From assembly GCF_041260155.1 (NCBI RefSeq), contig NC_091944.1:16007272-16071271 (forward strand): a DNA stretch of 64,000 bases, in the 5' to 3' direction. Positions within the stretch are counted from its first letter, which is position 1. Every line of letters begins with the position of its first letter. The notes below the pieces were generated by a model. It saw nothing but the letters and a program-made list of their open reading frames with translations, was not told where the DNA came from and did not search any database. The position numbers and the translations under genes are program-made. The DNA comes from Ptychodera flava (lineage: Eukaryota > Hemichordata > Enteropneusta > Ptychoderidae). Below, piece by piece: positions 51,100 to 63,394 of the stretch.

Positions 51100-53064
51100 G
51101 GTGACAAGTTCTTGTTGACTGCTAAATGAAAGTACATACGATTTAATGGTCACTTTGTTTCTCTTTCACTGCAAAAAGTATGTTTTCTTCGTGCAAAACA
51201 TGCATCAGTTAAAAATGAGGTAAAACGAAAATATTCACATGTCAATGACGTGTCATACACCTTGAAAATGAAAACTTGGGTATTTTTTCTCTTGTTTTAA
51301 TAGCTCTTGTGAAAGTTACTTTCCTAACAATAATTCTAGTGTACATTGAAAATCAACTTTTAACCTTTATGCTATGTAACAGCACAGCACGAATCGTCCC
51401 TGAATATAGTGACCGCGTTTTGATCGCATGTTGGGGTCACATTATTATGCATGCACAGCGCACTGTATGTGATGGCAGAAAAGCGAGAGCGGGGTTATCC
51501 CGGGACCATGTCCGCCGCAGTCATGCGTATCCGTGGGATGACGACATCGTCTGCAGCAACCATTATTACAGTTATGCAGCCCATATAAACATCCAATAAT
51601 TGATTTGGATCATACCTAGTAAATCATACTGGCCACCAATTGTCTCAAATTTGCAAATCGTTGCACCATAAAGTGCAAGATTTACAGTTTAACCTTTGTC
51701 AGACACCTCTTCCATATGTATCTGAAAATGTTTGAATTTGTTGATATTTATCGGTAGGGTACTTCAAAATCAGGGAAAGAAAACGTTTCATAACATGTAC
51801 ACATCATTGTAAGTTCGGAACGTGACACCAAGAGTTGTAGATTATCGCAACTTTTGAGTATGTGGTCGATAGACTGGGACTTGAGGTCATATTTCTAGGC
51901 ATTTTCAAGGTAAACATATACGCGTATTTTACGCAAATGCCTTACGGGTAAGTGACATGCAATATGGGGGATTTCAGAACCCCTCATACGCTTACCTCAC
52001 TTTAGAACTGACGCAACATAAGGTCGTAAATCGTAGGAGTCCGGTTTATACACAAAGAAATAGACAATTCAGTCTTCCTTTTTAGGTCAACACGAGCCTC
52101 TATTGAGTCCTTTTAGCCAAAGTCTCCTGAGCGAGACGTTGACCCGAGATAACCTTCATTCTGCCATTTTGAGCTCTTGGTTCAGAGTGAATTATTATGT
52201 ACTATAATGCGTACGGCTGGCCAGTCCATCTGGGTATCTCAGAGGTCAACGCGACGCAGTGATGTTGCTACTGTATCGGTAGACAAAACGGAGCAAGGGC
52301 GCTGTGTGACCAGAGCGAACAAGGGCGTGAGTTTTAAAAGTCAAGTTCACTCACATTTGTATATATCAACATTAGTAGTACCATCCAAGTAACGAGGCCT
52401 TCCGAAATATACTCACCTGTCAGTAGTATGAACTCGATTAAAAGTGTTCATCGCGATTGTATTCGGGCAAACCGGGTCTGGAACGTTTTATGCAAAGCAC
52501 TAAATGTAACATTTCATGGTACAACCATCAGGAATGTTGCTGTATGCTCCACGAACCGTCAATTTGCTTCGACATCGAGCATGAATACTTTATACCTTGA
52601 ACACTATAGCCAACTGTTGATCGATGGTTCGTCACAAAGCCCATAAATCACCGAACTAGGGCACTAAAAACGTCATGCATGCGCAGAGGCGAACAAGAAG
52701 TAAATAGTCTAAGAAATACAATATCGATATTATAATGACGAAGTATTATGAAATACTAATATTATCAATAAAAGTTTTGATATTGCATCAGGCAACACTT
52801 GATAAAATCGCTGAACGTTTTATATGGAGTTTATTTACTAGACTTCTGTCGTCCTATATAGTATAAGTATACATAAACTTGTGCTGCTACCAATTTCAAA
52901 GACCATGCTATTATCATTGTCTTCGTCATGGTGTATGCCCGATTCTGCATGTGTCACTGACATTGTTTGGTAGGCCTACAGTGTCTAAAAGATTTCTTTC
53001 CCAATGTTTACCTGCTTTCCATTCTTTCTAGAGTACCCCCTTCACGTAGTTGTAGGTAGAAGCT

Positions 53065-53975
53065 GAAGCACACTGGTATACGTCGTAGTACGGCTAGGTC
53101 GTCGAAGCACAAAACTTTTCGACGTACGTATGCCAGCGTATGGCTCGTACGTCCCGCACACGCGGGCAATAAGTTGTTGGTAGGTTATGCGCTCGTTGAC
53201 GCACGTTCACATACGTTACTTGTAAGTTATTGGTAGGTCAAAATGCGTCGAGATAATTGTCTAGCGTACCCAAAACGTATTATAGACTTATGAGTAACGT
53301 GCTTGGAACCTGTGTCGAAGTTACCCCCAACGCATATTTGCATATGAGAGGTATTTGACGTGTTCCGGGCGACCACAGAACTTCCTGGACGTGTTTCTAA
53401 TTTACAACTACCGTATAATGGCGTATCGGCAGCGTTTAGGCGAATGGGTATGTAAAAATGGGGTTCACAGGAGGGATCCGTCAGTACTCCTCAAGACTCC
53501 ATGGTGAGCAGATTGTCATCCGAGAGATTGAGAATCCTGCAAGGCTGAGACGAGAATACCTAGTCTACCTGTTCTCTAATATCAGCATGACCTCATCATT
53601 TTGACACTGTGCCAGTTGAGGCGAACGTAGGAGATGAATAGAATGGCAGCCTTTTTATAGGCTGCGACACATGATCATCGGCTATACACTGCCGCTATGC
53701 ATAAAATAGACTCGTTGGGCATAAGTTAGACTATAGTTAGGCATAAGTTGTGAACGCCGGCAACACGCTAAGTATTCGTTGGTATACGTTCCCTATCAGT
53801 TATTGAAACCTTCTATATATTTACTAATACATTATGTATACGTCCAAATCGTTATGAATATGCTATGTATACATTTACGCCCCAAATTGAAAAATACATC
53901 GTTAGTTCAGTGTATGCCAGAGTTTTTGAGAAATTTTGATACGTCGGCACACGCTGCCTAAATCGTCAAGGTGTG
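53065..53975. mobile_element. Unit-2-specific 0.9-kb insertion rich in CG and TACG words
   Basis: Replaces about 100 bp of unit 1 (near 30142-30265). The composition is unlike its surroundings, with many ACGT, CGTACG and GTATACG words and a repeated AAGTTRTTGGTAGGT. I found no clear TIR or ORF. Probably a non-autonomous DNA element of unknown class. Confidence 0.45.
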
Positions 53976-54578
53976 ACAGGACTATTAGATTCATTGCCCT
54001 GTAGGAAGACTGCGCCTTGAACACTGTCCTTCATCAGAAATGTCAGAATGTACGGCCATATATTTTTTGTTCTTTAAAAATGTAAAATTGGATGTTTGGG
54101 GTGCGCCCTCTCTCCTGTGCCGACTCGCCTGAAGTATTTTGTTTCATCGTGATAAAAAGTACGTATGGATATGGGGTTTTGTATCCTTTCTAAATGAATT
54201 AAACAGGTAAGAGAGGCCATTTAACTTGTATTTTTGGAAAGTTGAGAGTATTTCTAGAAAGGAGTGTAAGTATTGGTAGAAATGGCATATCTGAGGCAAG
54301 TGGATATAAATACATTTTTTGCGGTATTGAAGTTTGTCATTTATCGCCGGAACGTACTGATAATTATGGCCCCTTTTTTATGAAGCAATTTTGTGACAGG
54401 TTTTGCAGTTTATATTATTGGATTTATGCCAAAATTCCTGACAGAGCAATGTAAACGAACTCCGAACAAGGAGAATGATACGAGCACAATGTGTAAAATA
54501 AATGAAATAAACATAACAATATAAATAAACATTAATAAAGTACAGTGCATGTCATACAATGTCATGCAACATATAAAA

Positions 54579-54791
54579 AACACAATTGCAACTAATTTGG
54601 GATAATTGGACGGTGAACTAATGCCGATTTAAGCTACAAATGTAATCTCATCTGTCTTTCTTTTTACATTACACACTTGTTTTTACGAGTAATTTGCAAT
54701 ATTGCAACACTCAGCTATACGGCACCTAACACTTTTGAGAAATTTGAAAAATATGAAAATCCAATTATCCCAAATTAGTTCCAATCGTGTT
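54579..54791. mobile_element. 213-bp MITE, unit 2 only
   Basis: Terminal inverted repeats of 32 bp (54579-54610 and 54760-54791) differ at two positions and contain AACTAATTTGGGATAATTGG. AAAA adjoins both ends as a possible target duplication. Unit 1 has the empty site near 31911. No ORF. Confidence 0.82.
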
Positions 54792-55599
54792 AAAACTGAA
54801 AATTTTACTTATCTGAAAAAGTAATGGAATTTGGTGCACCTTTTTTTCTGACTGCTCTATTCTTTGGCATATGCATGCGCAGGTGACGAAATAATGAAAG
54901 ATGTTCAAAAATATTTTCCCCTGCAAAGTTGCCTTGGCCTGCTTTTCAGTTCAACGAATGTATAAGTTGTCCAGCAATTTCTGTCGCCACATCAACCTTA
55001 AGACGAAACCGCTAAAACCGATGAAACTCCGATAGATATAGGTGCCCACTTTGGGAAAGGGGTAATAACTGTTTATAAGCTCTTTTTGTATTCATAGTAA
55101 GTGAAACGAAATACCGATAGAATCCTGGATCCCATAATATATTTATCCAGTTTAAGATGATTATATCACTTGATCTCTTGAACTGTTACTTACCGATTAC
55201 ATTTTACACAGGCTAGCATATCAAATCTACAAAGAATTTAAAATCAAAAGTTTCAACGATAGCAGTTTTGTTTTAATGTTTACAAACTCAATCTGACAAC
55301 AGTGGAGCGTTTACATCGCCTTCTTGATTTACAGAAGTCGCAACCTCGGTTTGGTGTATTGGTACTCTTCTCCTGTAGATGAAAGAAGGAAAAATAATTT
55401 TCTTCACAATGCAAATCAAATATTGCAGTAATTTAAAAAAATCCGTTTCTTACAAGACTTCCATTCTGATTTTCATTGGTAATGATTTCATTGCAGCAGC
55501 AAGATTCTCAGGCAGAATAATTACTATTGCTCACCAACTAAACACCATGTAAGTGGATGATGAATGAACCATGCACAGAGCATGAATTCTGTTCATGCG

Positions 55600-56250
55600 T
55601 TTTTCAGGAAAGGCATTGACATTCACACATATGCATGAATGTTAAATTGAACAGAATATTTGATTAACGATGGTGAATTATTCTTCAAAAATTCATGGAA
55701 ACATGGTTCATAAAATATTCATCAAATAATAGCATCATTATAGATGTTAATCGATAACACTCGTAAAACATTCATTAAATGTTCAACAAAATTCTTGATT
55801 TTTTCATAAAATATCCAACACATTCATGATTCATTTATTCATAATATCTTCAGCACATAGGAATAATCAATTAATAATATCTTAATTATTGTATAAGAAA
55901 TAACACAATTCAATATTCATGTTAATTTGTGAATAAGTCATATTGTATGTTCATAGACAAAATTCATGAAATACTCATTAGATACTCAACAAAATTTATG
56001 ATTTATTCATGACATACTCACACACACATAAACTATTTATGATATGGACACATTTCATGAACTGTTCATGTATAATTTTTTCATTACTTTTTGAAATAAC
56101 ACGATGCACCATTACATGTTCATCAAATATTCTGTTCAAGTTAACATTATAGCAAATGCATGACATGTTAATTCTATTTTACAAAATAGTTCATGAGCTA
56201 GAGGGCGTCATCATGCACTATTCATGAATTTTTCAGCGACCATTCATTAA
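55600..56250. repeat. ATTCAT-rich repeat at the copy D deletion border
   Basis: Homologous to the intron 12 repeats of copies B and C. It stops abruptly at the exon 10 remnant. Confidence 0.6.
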
Positions 56251-57271
56251 GCATTGCTAACCATAGTTGGCTGCAAAGAAACAGAAATAGGTCTGTTGGT
56301 TATTTTTAGCACACACATGCTATGAATTTACATTTAAGTATACATAGAAAAGCAGTGCCACTTGTTCTAAATGGGGATACGATCACATAAGGTTTTCCAA
56401 ACTACCCACCTTTTTGTATTGAGAAATGGAGATGGTCCCAGGTAGAGATGTGCTGCACATGAACCTATTTTGCCTAGCTAGTATCATCATTAACTTCGGA
56501 ATATCCTGAAAGGGAACAGACATAAAAGAGCAGCTGATATACATTTGTGTCTGCCATGACTAAGGGAATTAGTAGATCTGTCAACAGTACACTGCACACT
56601 ATCTGGCAATTCAAGAAAAGTTCACGAATTTACTCAACAAATTTAAGAAGTGTTACTCACAAATTTATCTGTTATGTAGCCCCAGAAAAATGATGCTATC
56701 GTGTAGGATGCAGATATTATGAGAAACATCAGTCCAATTGCTGTTGTATCTAGGTGAAACTGGTAAGTAGATAAAATACAGGACAATACTGCATTGTATG
56801 AAAAGTAAATTTTCTAACCACATCTAAGCTGTATAAGTTAAAATTTATATTAAAGGAATTAAAATAGGGTTGAAATTTGAAAAATGTAACTCATATACTA
56901 GACTTGCTACAAATACATCAGATGCATGGGCATTGATAAATGGCATTAAGTCATACCTTGATGGATGTAACAACGAAATATTTTGTGGTACTATAAAATT
57001 ATAAACACGCTTTGCATTTACCTGTTGGAGATGATTTGCCAGCGTTGGATCAAGAAAACTAATCCCCATGGCGCCAGCCAGTACACAAAATGATGTCACG
57101 ACTATTGACGGTATTTTCAATAACCGCAAAATGGACCCTGACTCTGGTCTGTCACTCTCTGAAGTAAATACAGAAAAAAGTAACAAAACTGTGAAGTCGG
57201 TGTGTATTTTGTTAATGTGCAAATGGAATGTACAGTTGAAGACTTAATTCAAAAAGGAAAGTTTAAGCCTG

Positions 57272-57303
57272 TTTTTGTTGTTGTTGTTGTGGTGGTGGTG
57301 GTG
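57272..57303. repeat. GTT/GGT microsatellite, intron 6 of copy D
   Basis: Short homologue of the triplet tracts in copies B and C. Confidence 0.8.
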
Positions 57304-58408
57304 ATTTTAAATGAAAAAATGTAGCAGCATCTTAACATGTCAGGGATGAATGAGAGTTGCACCACAGAATCCCAACTTATCTCTGTTTTCAATTACACCA
57401 AACATGTACACTCAAATACATTTGTATGGCCTATCTTAACTAATGCTATACAAAGGTCAATACGAGAGCCAGTTCTTAATTGGTCAATGTTTATGGCATA
57501 TGTACAAGTATTCAGATTTGGTAATAAAATAATAAATTTTGGCTTTCAGCAACAATTAAGGCAATTTTCTTCTGGCAAATATTATGTAGGGATACCACCA
57601 CGCTTTTGTGTCTATACGCAACAAACATAGCTGAATTGTTTGTGCAAAAACGGTGTACTTATGAGCTTGCTTGTTGCTATTGAGCTGCCTTTTCGATATA
57701 GTGAAAAAAGTTTTTATCTATCTTATCTATTTTATCAACTTTTTATCTATCTTACAATGGTATGTGACTGCAACAATTGTCACTGGTAGTGAACTGTGTT
57801 ACCTATTATTTGTGTGGTGGCTTGTTCAGGAATCAGTGGGTACAAAAACGTTGCTGACCATTATCGTACTGTGGCCTTGATCTGTGAGTCCTGCTCAACA
57901 GAGTAACCGTTGGGATCCATTCATCAACTACAGGATTTTTCCAACCAATCACAAGGTTTAGTGTTTCATGGAGACTATGCTTTCCATTCCCCATCCCCAT
58001 TTCTAAATACCCTTGAACGTCTACTTCAATTCCTTGTTAGGGCAAATGCGATGCATGTAGCATGCATTGACGTTTGGTAAATACATATACGTAGGTTTGG
58101 GGACTTGACAAATTTTAGTTCATTACAATCTAGCTGTCAGAAATTTGACCTACCTCTTCGTTGTGGCAGAACAAAATAATTTACCAGAACTACTAGAACT
58201 GTACATGATCCTAAGACGATGAAAGGTAAACTGTATCCGCCAACCTATGGTAATAAAAAAAGAAAAGAACACTAAATTACACGGTTGCACTATAGGATTG
58301 TGATATTATATTCATAAATATTCTAAATAGTAAATGTGAATATTAATATTAATAAAACCATACTGCGTTATTATTTCATTAGGGTTTAGCCTCCTTTCTG
58401 CTTTGCAA

Positions 58409-60835
58409 AGTAGTATATACACTGGGGGTCTGGAATTATAGTGAGAACACCCCTTTCTGAGTCTCCATTCCGCCCACAACACCATTCCAGGATTACCAGA
58501 GGGCTTAACTTCTACCATTCACCACCAACATAGGCGATGTTAGAGGGATGACTTATGCCCTTCTCCACCAACCTAGGAATACCACCAGGATAGGGCACTT
58601 CCCCATTCCAGACCTTTAAAAAGCCCCTGAGCACACATGCGGACAGGTAGGAACACTCAATTAGAGAAATAAGAACATAAAGATACATAAGTAGGAACAT
58701 ATTTGTCAAGATGGGCCTGAAGGCCATGACGAGACATCTGTCACGCGAGGTGGCGAGGTACCTCCACTCAGCTCTTAGCAGTTGCATGGCAAAGAAGGGG
58801 ACCCTTCCAGCGACACCATCTCCAGGACCTCTACCTCCAGCTCCCCTACTGTAGAGTTGTCACCATACACTGAGACCTTGATCTTCATGCACTCCTGGGC
58901 CTGCATTGCCGGGTGTTGGAAGCTCCACCACAGGTGACTGTAGGGCAGTCCACATACTCTGTAAGATGCCTGCCCACTGTACTCTGTACTTCCACGGCCT
59001 CAAAGTTTGAGACCACCTTGTTGTAGATATATGCACCGATATAAAGCTATTTTGGCTGTCGAGCCAGGTGCACATGCACACGTGCTTCCCACAGAGCTGG
59101 TGTTGGCAAGGATCGTGGGGATCTCCCAGGTGGGCAGCTATGGGCTTCCCCTTCCACCTGGAAGCCCTGTGCCTTGTGGAGGTTCTCAACCAGTGTCCCT
59201 GTCCAGGGTGCTGGAGAAGTCCTGGATGTAGTTGACACTGTCGAGCCCATAGCCCAGGGCCAGCAGCTCTTGCTCAAATTGTGCCAGGCCCGCCTGCAGG
59301 GTTTCTGTTTGCAGCTCCGAGATGTCCATCTTAACTCAAACAGGACAGCTGGCTCTTCCCTGCCTTTTGTCTGCCACTGCAGTCCATTTCACCCTTTATC
59401 CTCTCGATGATGCCTCAGATGGTGCTGCCCTTGACCGTGCACATAATGGCAACATTGTGCATGATCGCCATGAATGGATGGTGGGCCAACCCAAATGAGT
59501 CCTTGGTGGTCCCCGGCAAAATAACGGTTAGACTTGGACGTTGGCAAACTATATACTATGGCCTACTACAAGAGTATGCTGTTCTACTTTTCTGGAGGGA
59601 CCATAGTGGTCTACTAGCAATGCTGAGGTGCTCTAGTAACTTGCAATATCAAATGCACTCACAGCTTACAATGCCAATGGCGCTGTAGTAGCTCGTAATG
59701 CTGATGAGGACTGGGGAATGGTATAGCCTATTTGCCAAATACAATCGTTTCCTCTGCTGCATTGACATGCTGCCTTGAGGTTTTGCAATTTCATAGCAAT
59801 TTGAATAGTCCAGTACAAACACAAGACATCTTTGTTTTCGATATTCCACACTGCTTTACTAGACAGAATCCATCTTTGAGGCTCTTGTGTGGCATCAATA
59901 TCCTGTGTTGGTGCCTGCCCGGCCTCTTGCTCCTTGGTTTTGTGCGGGTCTCCAGTCTATTGCTCTTTGGGTGTACATGGGTCTGTGAGTTCTATGGTTT
60001 TGGATCCATAGCAGCATGTAGTATCGAGGCACTCGACCAACAATGTATTTCCACTGCCTTTCTCTGGCCACCGCTCTGGCTGCCTCTAGTAGAATCCTTG
60101 TTGTAGAAACCGTTTGTAGCCTTGTGGTAGTAGAAGCTATTCGCAGTACGTGAAGCCAGGCCTGCTGCTTTCATAGACCCGCTTGTCCTGTATATATCCA
60201 GAAGCTAGAAGATAGTGGTAATGTAGCCTACAGAGTTAGCAAAGCTGCTGTGGGAAGTCCCGTCGATTGACGAAAGTGTAGAGCTTGTATTCTTCATGGG
60301 TTAGGAATAGGTCCGAGTGGGCTTGTAGCATAGCTCTGAAATCATCGATAATCTTGCAACTGGTGTCCTGCTCGAGCTCTGGAAGGAAATGGGTAGGGGC
60401 CATGATAGAAGAGGAAGCCTCCTGTCCTTGCTTGATCTTTTTGTATCGTGCATGTCCGATCCAAAAGCTCCTTCTAGCCCTCAGAATGCCAGAATCCCAG
60501 CTAGCCCATTTGTATCTCCGTGTAGGAATATTACTTCTTCCTGGCATGGTTCTTCTCAGGACAGATATGTTTCTACCTATATATCTTTGTGTTCTCATAT
60601 CTCTAATTGAGTGTTCCTACCTGTCCGCATGTGTGCTCAGGGACTTATTTTTTTGTTTTCAGGTCTGGAATGGGGAAAGTGCCCTATCCTGGTGGTACTC
60701 CTAGGTTTGTGGTGAAGGGTATAAGTTAAGCCCCAGGACAATCCTGAAAAGGTGTTGTGGGGTCCTCCTGGATGATATGGAAGCTTAGAAAGGGTGTTCT
60801 CACTCTATTTCAAGAGCCTCCAGTGTATATAATAC
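58409..60835. mobile_element. 2.43-kb long-TIR Polinton-like remnant, intron 5 of copy D
   Basis: Third copy of the element at 17463 and 39859, flanked by TTTGCAA (58402-58408) and TTAGAAA (60836-60842), decayed forms of TTAGCAA. A 120-residue minus-strand frame at 60236-60598 is the longest remnant inside the family; I do not recognise it. Confidence 0.65.
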
Positions 60836-60989
60836 TTAGAAAACTCGATAAAAATCACTAAACGTGTGCGCGTGTATGAATCATGTGTAATATAGGCCGG
60901 GGCATCCTGTATATTGGATGCCCCGACCCATGTTACACATAATTAATACACACCCACATTAAGTGATTTTATCGTGTGTTGCTGAGCAG
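60836..60989. mobile_element. Palindromic element, unit 3 copy
   Basis: Homologue of 19937-20092. Arms of about 60 bp surround a nested GGGGCATCC/GGATGCCCC stem. Confidence 0.65.
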
Positions 60990-61555
60990 AAAGAAAGCTC
61001 AACCCCGGATGAAACACTGACGCCGTTTTATTCATATCAATATTTCATAAATATGATATCATTTTTAATAATTATGTTTATAACATATTTCCTAGATTTA
61101 CTCATAGTGCACCTATGTACATTGTAAGAGCTTTAGTAGGAAATGTTTGCAATTGTAGCTACTTTTAATGCAGGTTGAAAAGTACCGTTTAGAACAATGA
61201 ATATGACCTATCACTCACCTGATATAAATAGCCGCCAACAGGGGGTCCTATCATGAACCCTAAACCGGCAAAAATTTCAAGAATTCCCTGGAAAAAAAGT
61301 AGCTCTCCCATAAAAACTGTATTTCAAGTTAAATAGTGGAATTACAAGAAGTGTTTGCATTGTTTCAAAACTTCATGTTATCCTTAAAACTTAGGTTTTA
61401 AGTAATATTCAAGAAAACTCTTGTCATGTAACCTGGTTTTTATAAAGATAAAGTGCAAAGATAGAATGGGAATCATTTGATGAATTTTGTCGACGTATTT
61501 TTGAATTAGCTTGTTTCACATTTTGTCATGTACACTTCTTGGGCATTGTTACTTT

Positions 61556-61700
61556 GAAACCACAGACGAAAGTGCTTTGGGTAGCCTGCTGGATCGATAA
61601 GGTGACAGTGGCGGGCAGATCGAGTTCGGGATCGATCGATCGTGCAGAAAATTGATCGATCTAGCAGACTACCCAACGCACGGGCACCTGTGTGTGAAAC
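61556..61700. mobile_element. Palindromic MITE, unit 3 copy
   Basis: Homologue of 20664-20840, shortened in the left arm. Confidence 0.6.
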
Positions 61701-62347
61701 ATCGCAGCCTGAGTCGGTGTTTTTGTGTGGTTTCCTTGCAATGATCTACGGATGGAGCACAACATTTTAGGAGGTGGATTAAAGTGGCCAAGCATAACGG
61801 GAAAATAGTTTAAATTTTTCTACCCCTTCTGTCTTTGCAAATAATAATCAGAATGCGATGGTCAGAGATATCAAAATTCTGAACATCCCCCTCCAAATTC
61901 AGGTCGAATGCACATCCCGTATCTGAATGGACCATGTTTTCATTAAAGAACACTTATAGTTTTCTTGCCGGCTCTGTAACGGGGGAATTCTCATCAGTAA
62001 CAAGCTACCAACGTTTGCTGTTGGCTCCAGAAATCAAAATTTGCAAAGAATACTAGTATACACTAAAACCTCTTAGTATGTTGGTCATTCTTCCCTATTA
62101 CCATTTAGTTCGCCAAGTATTGTCTGGAACGTTCTTAGAAGGTCATGTTTACAACAAGTGAAGATATTTTTAGAACCTTTATTAGCGTTTCGATGGAAAG
62201 TCTAGAATTTTCTAGTATTCTCTGGCTGGCTTCTTTTCAGTACAAATACAGGGCGGTACAGATTTTCATATGACTAGTTGGGATTCATTTCAACACCTTC
62301 ACGCTGGATTTTTGCTTTGTGAACTATGCGCGGTTCAGACCTGCATC

Positions 62348-62455
62348 TAGTCTCAGTTACCCAGACTGCTCTGCGGGGTTCTCATCCGGCCGTCCCTATA
62401 TGTGTAGGGGCGGCCGGAAGAGAGCCCCGCAAAGCAGTCAGGGTAACCTAGACTA
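62348..62455. repeat. GC-rich hairpin, unit 3 copy
   Basis: Homologue of 21499-21606, still almost fully self-complementary. Confidence 0.78.
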
Positions 62456-63394
62456 ACCTACATCAAGCCTGTAGCCAGAGAAGGACTCGCTCTCTCACCA
62501 ATCACTGTCTGTCTGGTCGCAACTCCTTGGAGACTGTAATTTACGAGTTTTTGCCATTCCAGCTAAACTATAAAGTATATGTAATCTTTACATTGCTTTA
62601 ACTTTCCTCTAGACTTAGTTATCAGTTTTAATTAATTTCTTGTAAAGAAAATCGCTGACTTCACTACCTTCATCTGTCGTAATAGAAATTCTTGGCTTGT
62701 CCGAGAATGTTTTTACTCACAAACACTGTGGATACATTGTCCGGGAATGTCTGCGCAATGATAGCAAAGCCTGCAGTTGCAGATGCAGACGCACCAACGC
62801 CCTCAACCAATCGAACTATGAAAGAAAACACTATAAACTCTGTCCCTGGGTTGAGCTTGTCCAGCAATCTACAAAAAAATAAAAACAAAACAAAAAACAA
62901 AAAACAGAATCAAAGATAATCGTTCCTCACTTATGATACTCTTCCAGCAAGCTCTATTTGTGCATAAGCTTGTGAAAAGATACAGTGATCCACTTTCATA
63001 ACCCGACAAAAAAGAGGTGAAATGAAAAGTCCCGATGAAAAGAATAACTTTAGCCCTGCAACTTGATAATTAACGTTGTACATCCAATTCACCATATTCA
63101 CAAACACAAATTTGAATAATCTTGTAATCTTTATCTTGAAAATGCCAATCGTAATGTTAAGAAGGAAATATAACTGCGTCAAGTTCTGTTTTACCTTACC
63201 TCAAGGTAATTCAGAGGTTAACCACTTACCCGAATATTATCACACTGATACCACATGTGAATAGTCCTGATAACAATAGAAACTTAACACCGAGTTTGGG
63301 AAGCTGGAAAAAGCGGGAAAAGTGTGTTCAATTAGAAAATTGGCAATTTCATCATTAGAAAAGCTGTTTACACATGGTTTATCAATGAAATTCT

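Larger units (their letters stand above)
32270..55062. repeat. Tandem segmental duplication, unit 2 (about 22.8 kb, carries copy C)
   Basis: Collinear with unit 1 across 3' flank, exons, introns and upstream region. It is longer because of unit-specific insertions (32358-33134, 33733-34050, 34499-35312, 42431-44106, 50128-50417, 53065-53975, 54579-54791). It is shorter between the palindromes and exon 4, where about 0.5 kb matching 20.46-20.98 kb is missing. Confidence 0.82.
51100..55062. other. Upstream region of copy C
   Basis: Collinear with 28303-32270. No first-exon candidate supplying an in-frame ATG to copy C could be recognised. It contains two unit-specific insertions listed separately. 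No other gene seen. Confidence 0.5.

Noticed and set aside
50893..51153. Apparent N-terminal extension of copy C starting at 51153
   Set aside because: The first codon is GTG, not ATG, and the extension corresponds to 5' untranslated sequence of copy B, which holds stop codons.
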